Both the position numbers and the translations under genes were made by a program. Of a DNA stretch of 64,000 nt, positions 53,965 through 62,526 are shown piece by piece. The notes below the pieces were generated by a model. That model did no database searches. It had not been told where the DNA came from and worked only from the letters and a program-made list of their open reading frames with translations. Position 1 is the stretch's first letter. Each line of letters opens with the position of its first letter. Origin of the DNA: Paenalcaligenes suwonensis (lineage in GTDB: Bacteria > Pseudomonadota > Gammaproteobacteria > Burkholderiales > Burkholderiaceae_B); contig NZ_JAANPV010000002.1 in the NCBI RefSeq assembly GCF_011290505.1, positions 310,001 through 374,000 of the forward strand, in the 5' to 3' direction.

Positions 53965-54634
53965 CCCCAGGTACCCCGTAGCTAGGTGCTGCGGTAGGGT
54001 TCAAGGCGCGGGTTAGGTAGTCTTGCATTTGCGGTTTGTAGGCGTGCCACAGTGCTTCTAACTTGTCGATGGGAGCTTCATCCGCCCAATCTACGCGCAA
54101 GTCCACCATAGGCCAGCTTACGTCACCTGCAATTTTCATCGCGGCAGAATGCACAGGGCCAGCTTCACCACCAGCAGCCATCGCCGCTTGCATCGCAGCC
54201 AGCAGTCTATCTGCCAACATACCTGTGGTAGTTTCAAAGGCCGCCGTCATGGCTTCAATCACTGCCTTGCTGGACAGCAGGTTGCCTGCAGCAACACACT
54301 GCTGCCCTTCAACGGCGTGATAAATCCCCAATGCTTCACTACCACTGAACAAGGCCGTACGCCCTTGCGCATCCACTACCGTCACTTGTCGGTAGTCGTT
54401 CCAGTCATCCGTGGTTAGCGCCTGCTTCAACGCATCCGTTGCACTCAGATTATGCTGCTGCAATTGATCCAACACACGATGCCCCAACGCTGGCAACGTC
54501 ACGTTCTGTGTAGCCACCACGCCCACACCAGCACGTACCCATGGGCATCGCGCACCCACAGCAATACTGGAAGAACTAATGGCCACACCCAACTGACCGG
54601 TTTCTGCACAACGTCCAATAATAGAGAAGGTCAT
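53957..54634 (-). CDS. DUF1028 family protein (Ntn-hydrolase-like)
   Basis: A 225-residue DUF1028 protein, recognised from TFSIIGRCAETGQLGVAISSSSIAVGARCPWVRAGVGVVATQ and GNLLSSKAVIEAM. The fold is thought to resemble Ntn hydrolases, and members are often linked with catabolic operons and RidA proteins, but no activity is firmly established. TAAGGAG precedes the ATG. It is translationally coupled to the ArgE-like gene, so the two may act in sequence on one amide or imine intermediate. Confidence 0.85.
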   Translation of the reverse strand: MTFSIIGRCAETGQLGVAISSSSIAVGARCPWVRAGVGVVATQNVTLPALGHRVLDQLQQHNLSATDALKQALTTDDWNDYRQVTVVDAQGRTALFSGSEALGIYHAVEGQQCVAAGNLLSSKAVIEAMTAAFETTTGMLADRLLAAMQAAMAAGGEAGPVHSAAMKIAGDVSWPMVDLRVDWADEAPIDKLEALWHAYKPQMQDYLTRALNPTAAPSYGVPGDE

Positions 54635-54649
54635 GGTCTGACTCCTTAC

Positions 54650-55081
54650 TTAGGCTTTGCTGGCTTCCCAACCTTCAGGGATTACAGCGATTACATCAAT
54701 TTCCATCAACCACTGGGGCTGACCCAGTGCTACCACTACCAAACCCGTAGAAATGGGGTAAACGCCTTTCAGCCATTTGCCCACGGCTTGGTACACCGGC
54801 TCGCGGTAACGCGGGTCGATGATGTAGGTAGTGGTTTTCACAATGTGTGACAGATCGCTGCCGGCTTCTTCCAGCAGTTGCTTCACGTTTTTCATGGCTT
54901 GTTCTGCTTGTGCAGCAGGGTCGCCCAAACCCACCAAATTACCGTCAAAGTCCGTACCTACTTGGCCACGAACATAAACCGTGTTACCCGCACGTACGGC
55001 CTGACACAGATCGTTATCCAACGTCTGGTTAGGGTAAGTGTCTTTGGTATTGAACATACGAATACGAGTATGTGTAGGCAT
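54650..55081 (-). CDS. RidA/YjgF family protein
   Basis: A 143-residue RidA-family protein. Typical stretches are VRAGNTVYVRGQVGTDFDGNLVG, AQAEQAMKNVKQLLEEAGSDLSHIVKTTTYI and VALGQPQWLMEIDVIAVIP. RidA proteins hydrolyse reactive enamines or imines, and operon-bound copies usually serve a specific catabolic oxidase or monooxygenase. The ATG at 55081 follows GAGGAAT. It lies 39 bases downstream of the flavin monooxygenase, which could generate such an imine. Confidence 0.88.
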   Translation of the reverse strand: MPTHTRIRMFNTKDTYPNQTLDNDLCQAVRAGNTVYVRGQVGTDFDGNLVGLGDPAAQAEQAMKNVKQLLEEAGSDLSHIVKTTTYIIDPRYREPVYQAVGKWLKGVYPISTGLVVVALGQPQWLMEIDVIAVIPEGWEASKA

Positions 55082-55120
55082 TGCGTTATTCCTCATCAAT
55101 GGAATGCACTATTAGTAAAC

Positions 55121-56404
55121 TTACTCAGCCGTTACAGCCTGAGCAGTTGGGTTTTCTTCGTGATAAGCACGGTAGGTTTGCTGGGTAGCAATGTGGCCAG
55201 CCACGTGTTTAGCGTCGTGCCATACACCCCAAATAAAGGATGAGCCACGACGGGACTGCCACGGCAAGCCCAAGAAATACACGCCGCGCTCTTCCGTAGA
55301 CACACCACGCTGATGCAATGGTTTGCCTTTTTCATCAAAGGTATCCACTTCCAACCAGCTGTAGTCGGTCGCGTAGCCGGTAGCCCAGATAATGGAACGT
55401 ACGCCCGCCTTGATCAGGTCCAGTTCCAACACGGGGTTCACCATGCACTCTGGGTCAGCCAACAACGCGCGCGCCTCTGGATCTTCAGGCAGATCCAAGC
55501 CATTGCGTGTGACGTACTCGTCAGCGGCATCCAACAAGGCCATCAAGTTGGCATCACCAGCGCGAATGTTGTCACCCAAATCGTTTTGGAAAGTGACTTT
55601 GCCCTCTTCAAAAGACTTAGTCAGACCTACTAACTTCATACCTTGGGCAGCCAGTTTGCGGAAGTCGATGGTGTAACCACCGTTCGCACCACTTACCGCG
55701 ATGGTGACGTGTTCGCGACCGGGGGTAACTTTTTCTGCATCCCACAAACCCAACACACCTAACCACCAGCAGAAATCACGGTTACGGTAGCTACGGGGCG
55801 GACGGTCGTGCGGGCCTACTGACAGGTAGACATCACGGCCTGAACGCAGCAATTCTTCTGCAATCTGTACACCGGACGAGCCCGCACCGACCACCAGCAC
55901 ACCACCTTCAGGCAACTGCGCAGGATTCATGTAAGCGGCCGAGTGAATCTGATGCAAACGCTCGTCTTTAGGCGCAATAGCAGGGATCACAGGACACTGA
56001 AACGGGCCAGTTGCTACTACCAAATTCAAAGCATCAAACACACCTGCAGAGGTTTCCACGCGAAAGCCAGGGCGACCTTCGTTACGCACGGCTTTCTTCA
56101 CTTCCACGCCAGTACGAATTGGTGCATCGATTTGTTTAGCGTAGGCTTCAAAGTAGTCGGCCACTTGGTCTTTGCTGGCAAATGCATCAGGGCTAATGCC
56201 TTGGAACGTCAAACCAGGAAAGCGATCGTGCCATGCGGGGCCGTTGGCTACCAACGAATCCCAGCGACCTGTGCGCCAACGCTCGGCGATACGGTCACGC
56301 TCTAGCACCACGTGCGCTACACCCAATTTGCTCAAATGCTCACTGGCCGCAACACCAGCTTGTCCGGCGCCAATCACCAGCGTATCAATGGATTCAATAG
56401 TCAT
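55121..56404 (-). CDS. Flavin-containing monooxygenase (CzcO/YUC-like)
   Basis: A 427-residue class B flavoprotein. The FAD motif is VIGAGQAGVAASEHLSKLG near residues 9-27, the NADPH motif is VVGAGSSGVQIAEELLRSGRDV near residue 170, and the late motif IIWATGYATDYSW is typical of this group. It would insert oxygen into a nitrogen- or carbon-containing substrate using NADPH. Because RidA, DUF1028 and a deacetylase follow, and a symporter precedes, an N-containing substrate is likely. AAGGAAA precedes the ATG. The substrate cannot be identified from sequence. Confidence 0.85.
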   Translation of the reverse strand: MTIESIDTLVIGAGQAGVAASEHLSKLGVAHVVLERDRIAERWRTGRWDSLVANGPAWHDRFPGLTFQGISPDAFASKDQVADYFEAYAKQIDAPIRTGVEVKKAVRNEGRPGFRVETSAGVFDALNLVVATGPFQCPVIPAIAPKDERLHQIHSAAYMNPAQLPEGGVLVVGAGSSGVQIAEELLRSGRDVYLSVGPHDRPPRSYRNRDFCWWLGVLGLWDAEKVTPGREHVTIAVSGANGGYTIDFRKLAAQGMKLVGLTKSFEEGKVTFQNDLGDNIRAGDANLMALLDAADEYVTRNGLDLPEDPEARALLADPECMVNPVLELDLIKAGVRSIIWATGYATDYSWLEVDTFDEKGKPLHQRGVSTEERGVYFLGLPWQSRRGSSFIWGVWHDAKHVAGHIATQQTYRAYHEENPTAQAVTAE

Positions 56405-56587
56405 TTTTCTGTTTCCTTCTGAACGGATATAGTCCGGCAGCGGTTTATCGCTGCTACAGCTGCCACCACACCTGCCCGGTATATGTTTGCGCTGCGTTAA
56501 ATGTCAAAACTAGAGTTGTGTAGGCACTGCTCTATCAGTGCTTGCTGTCAGGCCAGAGCGAAGTCATGGCCCGACTAGCGAGGACAA

Positions 56588-57994
56588 TTACGCTGTTTTG
56601 GTGCTCAGACCTGGCACAGCACTACGTTGGGTCAACGCGCTCACCACAAACACGGTGATAGAGTTCAGTACCAAGGCAATCAAACCAATATTGAGGGCGT
56701 ACAGGTTGAATTCGCTGAAGTACATCGCAAATACCGCTGCAATACCTACCACTAAACCACTCAATACACCTGCTGCCGTTGCACGCTTGAAGAACACTAC
56801 CGACAACAAACCTGGCAACATCTGACCAAAACCAGCGTAAGCGGTGTTCATCAGGTTCAACATCAAGCTTGGCAACACCACGGTCAAAATCATAGAGATG
56901 ATCAGGTACACCAGAATCACGATCTGCGACAAACGTTTCTGTGACTGCAGTGGTACGTTGCTCACCAAGTTACGGGTAAAGATACCGCCTACGGACAACG
57001 AAATTACCGAGATCAAAATCAGACCAGACAGTGCTGCACCAGCGGCCACGAAACCTACCGCCCAGCTTGGCAATACATCAATCGCTGTGGCGATGAAGGC
57101 GTGGTTAGGGCTTGGCAGATTCGGGATCTTCACCATGGCGTAGTAGGCTGCTGCGATCAAGAACGGGAACATCAGCATGTACAGCGGCATAAAACGTTTG
57201 GCGCGTTTAATACCACCCGCAGACTTACTGGTGAACAAAATCGTGATCATGAATGGCAAGCAGTAGAACGCCATGGACTGGAACACAATGGTGGACATAG
57301 AGAACACCACTTCATCTTGGTTGGCGTAAGCAATAGACGCACCTTGGTCACGTGCTGCAATAAACAGTTCTTCCACACCACCCATTTTGTGGAACGCTGC
57401 CCAACCCACACCCACAATGGCGCCAAACAGCAAGATGTCTTTCAACACTGCAATCATGGCGGGCGCTTTCACACCAGAAATCGAGATGTAGATAAACGCA
57501 ATCGCACCAGCAATAATCACTGCCACCACAGGCTCAATCTCGTAGCCCAAGGCATTCAACGCCACGATCAAACCTTGGAATTGCATTTGTGCCCAAGGGA
57601 TCAGGAACATCAAGTAGCACACGGCCACTACCAACTCCAAGGTACGGCTTTTGAAATGGCTTTTAAACAAATCAGGCGCAGTCATCGCATCGTAGTGCTT
57701 ACCGGCTTGCCAGATTTTGGGGGCCAAGAAATAACCTACGGGGTAAATCAACAGCAAGAACGCCATGAACCAAATACCGTAGTTCACACCTTTGGCATAA
57801 ATACTGCCGGGCAAACCAATCACGGTCGCCACGCTGTAAATCTCACCCACCGCCAAGAAGAACAGGATGATCACGCCAAACGAACGGCCACCCACCAGAA
57901 AATCAGCCACGTCCCCTTTTTTGGCATTGCGGTTGACCATCAAGGCCAACAACAGCGAGAACAGGATGATAGAAATAAAAATAAAAGCTGCCAT
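56588..57994 (-). CDS. Sodium:solute symporter (SSS) family transporter
   Basis: A 468-residue transporter with about 13 membrane segments. The early motif VADFLVGGRSFGVIILFFLAVGEIYS and the GLPGSIYAKGVNYGIWF stretch fit the SSS family, in the PanF/monocarboxylate-like subgroup. It should take up the substrate of the monooxygenase pathway with sodium. AAGGAAT precedes the ATG. A small DUF3311 membrane protein, a frequent partner of such symporters, is encoded 22 bases upstream. Confidence 0.88.
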   Translation of the reverse strand: MAAFIFISIILFSLLLALMVNRNAKKGDVADFLVGGRSFGVIILFFLAVGEIYSVATVIGLPGSIYAKGVNYGIWFMAFLLLIYPVGYFLAPKIWQAGKHYDAMTAPDLFKSHFKSRTLELVVAVCYLMFLIPWAQMQFQGLIVALNALGYEIEPVVAVIIAGAIAFIYISISGVKAPAMIAVLKDILLFGAIVGVGWAAFHKMGGVEELFIAARDQGASIAYANQDEVVFSMSTIVFQSMAFYCLPFMITILFTSKSAGGIKRAKRFMPLYMLMFPFLIAAAYYAMVKIPNLPSPNHAFIATAIDVLPSWAVGFVAAGAALSGLILISVISLSVGGIFTRNLVSNVPLQSQKRLSQIVILVYLIISMILTVVLPSLMLNLMNTAYAGFGQMLPGLLSVVFFKRATAAGVLSGLVVGIAAVFAMYFSEFNLYALNIGLIALVLNSITVFVVSALTQRSAVPGLSTKTA

Positions 57995-58016
57995 GAGTAT
58001 TCCTTAGCGATCGTTA

Positions 58017-58223
58017 TTATTCGTCTTGGTAGTCTTTTTTATCCAAGAACCATGCTGTGGAAATACAGATGGTGGTCAGGAAGAACCACAAGAACACCCA
58101 GAAATACAAAGGCGGAAAACCTAAGATGAACTCGGTACTAAAGCGAAAATGGTAGATGCCCAGCATGATGCTGGCATAGGGAATGATCAGCCCTATTAGT
58201 AGGCTCAAGAAACGTCTTGTCAT
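58017..58223 (-). CDS. DUF3311 small membrane protein, symporter partner
   Basis: A 68-residue protein with two hydrophobic helices (LIGLIIPYASIMLGIY and FPPLYFWVFLWFFLTTICIS) and a charged tail ending DKKDYQDE. This is the pattern of DUF3311, commonly encoded next to SSS-family symporters. GGAGGGG lies just before ATG 58223; the open frame to 58307 is not supported. It is the first gene of the operon running down to the ArgE-like gene, facing the LysR-type regulator. Confidence 0.8.
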   Translation of the reverse strand: MTRRFLSLLIGLIIPYASIMLGIYHFRFSTEFILGFPPLYFWVFLWFFLTTICISTAWFLDKKDYQDE

Positions 58224-58552
58224 GACCCCTCCTCGTGTGATGACTTGATGAGGTTGTGATGCTAGCGCAGGGATGCTTGAATCCTTAACTACTAAAAAGC
58301 TTGTCAAGCCATAAACTAAATATCGTTAGCCACGCTAAGCCGCGCCACGATTGGCCTTCAGGCAGATGTAAAAAACGTGATCTTTTAGGCTTCTAGGGAA
58401 AACCCCAGCACTGACAACCGCCCTCAACTGGGCGTTATGAGCCTGTAATTGCTGGTATTTAACGTAAAAAGCCCTCACGCATTGCTTTTCAGCCCCTACA
58501 ATAGAGGCAAGTACACCGGTGCCCGGACAAGCACCACCAGCAGGAGGGCCGT
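58224..58552. promoter_or_regulatory. Divergent promoter region between the symporter operon and the LysR gene
   Basis: This 329-bp gap separates the DUF3311 start from the LysR-type regulator start. It should hold both promoters and the regulator's binding site. I see a possible -10 (TACAAT, 58497-58502) for the regulator but no convincing -35. A 77-codon frame on the minus strand (58335-58568) overlaps the regulator start and has no ribosome-binding site or recognisable family, so it is not called. Confidence 0.5.
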
Positions 58553-59491
58553 ATGGCTTTCTACACACTACGACAACTCAAATACTTCGTGACCACCGTG
58601 CAAGCCGGTAGCGTCGCAGGCGCATCGCGCCAACTGCATATTGCACAACCCTCTATTTCCAATGCCATCAAGAACTTGGAAGACAGTTTTGGGGTGCAGC
58701 TCTTTATTCGCCATCACGCCCAAGGCGTATCACTTACCTCTAGTGGCGAGCGCTTCTACAGCAAAGCCGAAGAGCTATTACGACTGTCATACGAATTTGA
58801 ACAAAACGCGCTGGCCGACAACGATGTGGTCACCGGAAAAATAGACATTGGCTGTTTTGAAACCGTGGCACCGCTGTATCTGCCCATGCTCTTGGCGGAA
58901 TTCAGAGAACGCCATCCAGGGCTAAATTTGCGGCTACGCGATGGCGACCAGCAAGACCTCGTGCAAGGGCTTACGGCTGGCTCCTTCGATTTGGTGTTCT
59001 TATACGAGCACGAACTAGACGGGACGATTGAAACAGAACCACTGATGCCGCCGCAAAAGCCGTATGTGCTGCTGCCTGAAAACCACCGTTTTGCACAACA
59101 AGAAAGCATTTCTATGTTTGATCTGTGTGCCGAACCCATGATCTTGCTGGATATACAACCTAGCCGTACGTTCTTTGTCAGCCTGTTTCACGACTTGGGC
59201 CTTACCCCCAATATTGTGTTTGGGTCACCTTCCATAGAAATGGTGCGCGGCATGGTGGCACAAGGCTTTGGCTTTTCGTTGCTGGTCACGCGCCCCGTGG
59301 TAGACCGCACCTACGATGGCAAACGTATTGTGTGTGTAGACATTAAAGAGCCTGTAGCCCGCTCTGGTTTGGTGTGCGCACGCTTAAAACGCACACAGAT
59401 CACGAAGCCTGCACAGCTCTTCTTAGATTTCTGCCGCACACGCCTCTCGCAGCTAGATGCCGCAGGACGACTGCCACCACCTATAACGTAA
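58553..59491 (+). CDS. LysR-type transcriptional regulator
   Basis: A 312-residue LysR regulator with an N-terminal winged helix (FYTLRQLKYFVTTVQAGSVAGASRQLHIAQPSISNAIKNLEDSFGVQLFIRH, residues 2-50s) and a ligand-binding domain from about residue 90. AGGAGG lies seven bases before the ATG. It is divergent from the symporter-monooxygenase-RidA operon and is the likely activator of it, responding to a pathway compound. The ligand is unknown. Confidence 0.92.
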   Translation: MAFYTLRQLKYFVTTVQAGSVAGASRQLHIAQPSISNAIKNLEDSFGVQLFIRHHAQGVSLTSSGERFYSKAEELLRLSYEFEQNALADNDVVTGKIDIGCFETVAPLYLPMLLAEFRERHPGLNLRLRDGDQQDLVQGLTAGSFDLVFLYEHELDGTIETEPLMPPQKPYVLLPENHRFAQQESISMFDLCAEPMILLDIQPSRTFFVSLFHDLGLTPNIVFGSPSIEMVRGMVAQGFGFSLLVTRPVVDRTYDGKRIVCVDIKEPVARSGLVCARLKRTQITKPAQLFLDFCRTRLSQLDAAGRLPPPIT

Positions 59492-59498
59492 GCACTAT

Positions 59499-59538
59499 AA
59501 AAAACACCCCACCACACGAATCTATCGTGTGTATGGGG
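59499..59538 (-). terminator. Terminator after the Tsx/OmpK-like gene
   Basis: CACACGA (59513-59519) pairs with TCGTGTG (59525-59531), and CCCCA with TGGGG outside it after a small bulge. Six T follow on the minus strand (59499-59504). It lies 40 bases past the channel-protein stop codon, and on the plus strand it may also slow LysR readthrough. Confidence 0.75.
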
Positions 59539-59578
59539 CGTCAATCATTGCGTTATCCACGTGTGTAACGCTGTTACC

Positions 59579-60454
59579 TTAGAAGTGCCACTCGGCCTGC
59601 AGCATAGGTGCGGTAGTTTTGATACCGGGTTTAAGGTTGCCATTGGCCATGTAGCGGTTACCAAACTTGTTATGCCAGTACTCGTAGCCTACACCTAGCC
59701 AGAAGGTGTTCTTGGTGTCGAACATCACCTTACCCACGTCCATCATCAGCGACGCCCGCACCAACACTTCGGATTTGGTACTAATACCTGCGTAATCACG
59801 ACCCTTAGGGCTGTTGTAGTTCGCAAAGCCTTGGAATTTGAACGGCACGGCACCCACATCGAAAGGTAGGTTCCACGCTAGGCTAGCCATGAACTGCGGA
59901 TCAAATGATCTATTGCTATCAGGACACGCTGGCGCCCCCAAACCGCAATGGTTCCATTCTTTACCGTACATCAAGCTCAAATCCAAGAACCCGCGTGGCA
60001 CATCAAACTTTAAGGTAGGCCCCACCACCAGCAAACGCTTACGTGGAGCAAAGGCGGTATTTTTAGTGTTGAGGTCAAAACCAGCCGTTAAGGCCACATC
60101 TTTAATTGGCCCAAAGCTTAAGTCCGTATCAAACACTTTGCCCATGGACAATTGATGCCTGTAGGTAGCGTAGAACTCTGTGGCCCCATTGTTGCCGCTG
60201 CCATTCGAGGGATCCGCCTTACTGGACTGCAACATGTCTATGTTCAGAAAGTTTTGCCCGTAGGTATAGCCGCTTACGTGCGTGAAGCTAAGAATGTTTT
60301 TAGTCACATCCTTATCGTTCATGGGCTCGTGAAACTGTGTGCCGTAGCGGTAACTAATGAAGTTATCGCTCCACGTGATCGCCTCTGCTGATGTGCTAAA
60401 CGCTGCCATCGCCAGAACCGATGATCCCAGTAGCGTCGTGCTTAATTTTTTCAT
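59579..60454 (-). CDS. Tsx/OmpK-like nucleoside-specific outer-membrane channel
   Basis: A 291-residue outer-membrane protein. The signal peptide ends at TSAEA near residue 24; the mature start ITWSDNFISYRYGTQFHEP is the hallmark of the Tsx/OmpK family, and the protein ends in Phe as beta-barrels do. GGGGAGA precedes ATG 60454; the longer frame upstream is not used. Its neighbour is a nucleobase permease of the NCS2 family, so the pair could bring a nucleoside, purine or urate across both membranes. They lie about 190 bases apart and each has its own terminator. Confidence 0.85.
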   Translation of the reverse strand: MKKLSTTLLGSSVLAMAAFSTSAEAITWSDNFISYRYGTQFHEPMNDKDVTKNILSFTHVSGYTYGQNFLNIDMLQSSKADPSNGSGNNGATEFYATYRHQLSMGKVFDTDLSFGPIKDVALTAGFDLNTKNTAFAPRKRLLVVGPTLKFDVPRGFLDLSLMYGKEWNHCGLGAPACPDSNRSFDPQFMASLAWNLPFDVGAVPFKFQGFANYNSPKGRDYAGISTKSEVLVRASLMMDVGKVMFDTKNTFWLGVGYEYWHNKFGNRYMANGNLKPGIKTTAPMLQAEWHF

Positions 60455-60605
60455 TATTGTCTCCCCTTCGTTATAAACGTGCCTTGGATCTTTGTCCGTT
60501 CTAGACACGCCTTTGGTGTAAAAAAATTGTCGTGTTCACCTTCCTTTAATGACTACTCTCACTTTGACTGGGCATTAACCCGTAGACGGGGTACGCAGCA
60601 AAGCA

Positions 60606-60632
60606 AGAAGGCTGCCCACCGGACAGCCTTCT
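60606..60632 (-). terminator. Hairpin terminator after the NCS2 permease gene
   Basis: A perfect 9-bp stem (AGAAGGCTG 60606-60614 with CAGCCTTCT 60624-60632) lies 13 bases beyond the permease stop codon. The T-run on the minus strand is interrupted, so termination may be partial and allow some readthrough into the channel gene. Confidence 0.7.
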
Positions 60633-60644
60633 GTGTGTTTTCGT

Positions 60645-62135
60645 TTAGTGCTGGGATGCCAGCTGTTGAGTCGCAGGCGTATCCTGCTGAGTGACCAGTC
60701 TAGGTCCGGTTTCAGTCGTGGCTGCAACCGTAGCAGGTGCACTGCTTTCGTGTTTGCTACGCTCTGGGCGGGCAATGCCATTGAAAAACAGGTTTAAGGT
60801 AATAGCCGATACCGCCGCCAACAAAATACCACTGTGCAGCAAGGGGGCTAACACGCTAGGCATTTTGTCCAGCAAGTGCTCTGCCACCAGAGGAATCATG
60901 CCCATACCCAGGCTAATCGCCACAATATAAGGGTTGTAACGGTTGCTGTTCAGATCAGCAGACATCAAGATTTTGATACCGGTGGACGCCACCATACCAA
61001 ACATCACAATCCCAGCGCCGCCCAACACGTAGTTAGGGATAGAAGCCACGATGAATGCCAGTTTGGGGAACAAGCCCAACGTGATCAGAAATACACCGCC
61101 CATCACACACACCCAACGGCTTCGTACACCGGTCACACTCACCAAACCCACGTTTTGCGAAAATGAGCTGTGCGGAAAGGTATTCATAATGCCGCCTATC
61201 AAAGTACCCAGACCGTCGGTAGACAGACCGCGTACCAAGTCTTCACGGCTAGGCGGACGACCACAGATGGAACCCAACGCTAGGAACATACCCAGCGACT
61301 CCACCATAATCACTACCATAATCAATGACAAAACCGCGGCGGCTCCCAACAGGCTCCAGCTCAATGTAGGCACACCAAAGGCAAACGGTTTAACAATAGC
61401 AACCCAGCTGGCATCGCCCAAACCGTCAAAGTTAATGCGGCCTTGCACCAATGCAATAAAAAAACCCGCCAGCAAGCCAATCAATACCGCAACGTTAGAC
61501 AAGAAGCCTTTAGCAAACTTGGTAATACCCAAAATAATCAGCAACACCAATAGCGCGGTCCCCAAGTTTTGCATAGAGCCATACTCGGGATTAGCGATCA
61601 TTTGGCCCGTCACTTGGTCTAGGATTTGAGGCTTACCGCCTCCTACCCACTCTAACCCCACGCGCATCAAGGTAATACCAATCACCGTAATGATGATGCC
61701 CGTGACCACAGGCGGGAATAACCCCATCATGCGACTGAAAATAGGGGCAATAAGCACGCTAAAAATACCGGCCAAAATTGTGGCCCCGAAAATCCCCGTC
61801 AACCCTAGATTGGGATCTAAACCAATGGCAATCATGGGGCTTACCGCCGCAAACGATACACCCATCATCACTGGAAGCTTGATACCAAACACGCCTACCC
61901 CACGTGCTTGAATAATCGTAATCAAACCACAGCACAGCAAGTCTGCATTAATCAACAAAGCAATCTGCTCTTTGGTCAGACCCAGCGCCGCACCAATAAT
62001 CAATGGCACCGCTACCGCACCAGCGTACATAACCATCACGTGTTGAATGCCCAGCGTAGCCAGACTACCTAGCGGCAATCGTTCATCTACACCACCACAG
62101 TCAACAGGCTGATTTTTCTCTGTTTGAGCTGACAT
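60645..62135 (-). CDS. NCS2-family purine/urate permease
   Basis: A 496-residue nucleobase:cation symporter of the NCS2 (uracil-xanthine permease) family with about 14 membrane segments. It starts LPLGSLATLGIQHVMVMYAGAVAVPLIIG, and the family signature appears as SSFSQNVGLVSVTGVRSRWV (about residue 325). The ATVLAG- and GFIGLALG-like spans match purine members (xanthine or urate) better than UraA. AGGAGACC precedes the ATG. The C-terminal 40 residues are hydrophilic and Thr/Ala-rich. The substrate is inferred. Confidence 0.88.
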   Translation of the reverse strand: MSAQTEKNQPVDCGGVDERLPLGSLATLGIQHVMVMYAGAVAVPLIIGAALGLTKEQIALLINADLLCCGLITIIQARGVGVFGIKLPVMMGVSFAAVSPMIAIGLDPNLGLTGIFGATILAGIFSVLIAPIFSRMMGLFPPVVTGIIITVIGITLMRVGLEWVGGGKPQILDQVTGQMIANPEYGSMQNLGTALLVLLIILGITKFAKGFLSNVAVLIGLLAGFFIALVQGRINFDGLGDASWVAIVKPFAFGVPTLSWSLLGAAAVLSLIMVVIMVESLGMFLALGSICGRPPSREDLVRGLSTDGLGTLIGGIMNTFPHSSFSQNVGLVSVTGVRSRWVCVMGGVFLITLGLFPKLAFIVASIPNYVLGGAGIVMFGMVASTGIKILMSADLNSNRYNPYIVAISLGMGMIPLVAEHLLDKMPSVLAPLLHSGILLAAVSAITLNLFFNGIARPERSKHESSAPATVAATTETGPRLVTQQDTPATQQLASQH

Positions 62136-62436
62136 CTAGGGTCTCCTTTTTAATATATGTTTCGTACTCTCAACAAATCCAGGAATGGCCTATTGCAGTC
62201 AAACAGGTATAGAGAGTCGTTCAGGCTATGGGGCTTATTGTGTAGTCCCTTATAAGGTTGCGATGACCACAACCACAGCCTGCACATGCTGCGATGTCTA
62301 GCAGCACACGCATAAAGTTAAAGGAAGGGGGATATCACCGAAAGGTGGTACGGTTTGATAAGTGGAATATGCAAACGCTTATAGCCTGTGGGCGTTTTCT
62401 TGCGTTTGCTGATAAAGCCGATGAAATGGGGCTTAG

Positions 62437-62470
62437 CGTGGTGTGACCGTGATATATACACCACGTTTTT
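62437..62470 (+). terminator. Orphan terminator-like hairpin on the plus strand
   Basis: CGTGGTGT (62437-62444) pairs with ACACCACG (62458-62465) and is followed by TTTTTC and a second T-rich stretch. It lies in the 391-bp gap between the NCS2 permease start and the RhtA-like gene, where no plus-strand gene is seen. The gap 62136-62526 otherwise holds the permease promoter region; I see no riboswitch consensus there. A plus-strand small RNA ending here is possible. Confidence 0.45.
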
Positions 62471-62526
62471 CTGCGTTTTTTAGCCCTTAGGGGTATTGCC
62501 CATCTAGTAGATGCAAAAAAACTGTG

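Noticed and set aside
57101-58129. A 342-codon plus-strand frame opposite the SSS symporter and DUF3311 genes
   Set aside because: It is His-, Gln- and Arg-rich low-complexity translation of a membrane-protein gene read backwards, with no recognisable domain.
58335-58568. A 77-codon minus-strand frame upstream of the LysR gene
   Set aside because: It overlaps the LysR start, has no ribosome-binding site and resembles no family I know. The gap is better explained as a divergent promoter.
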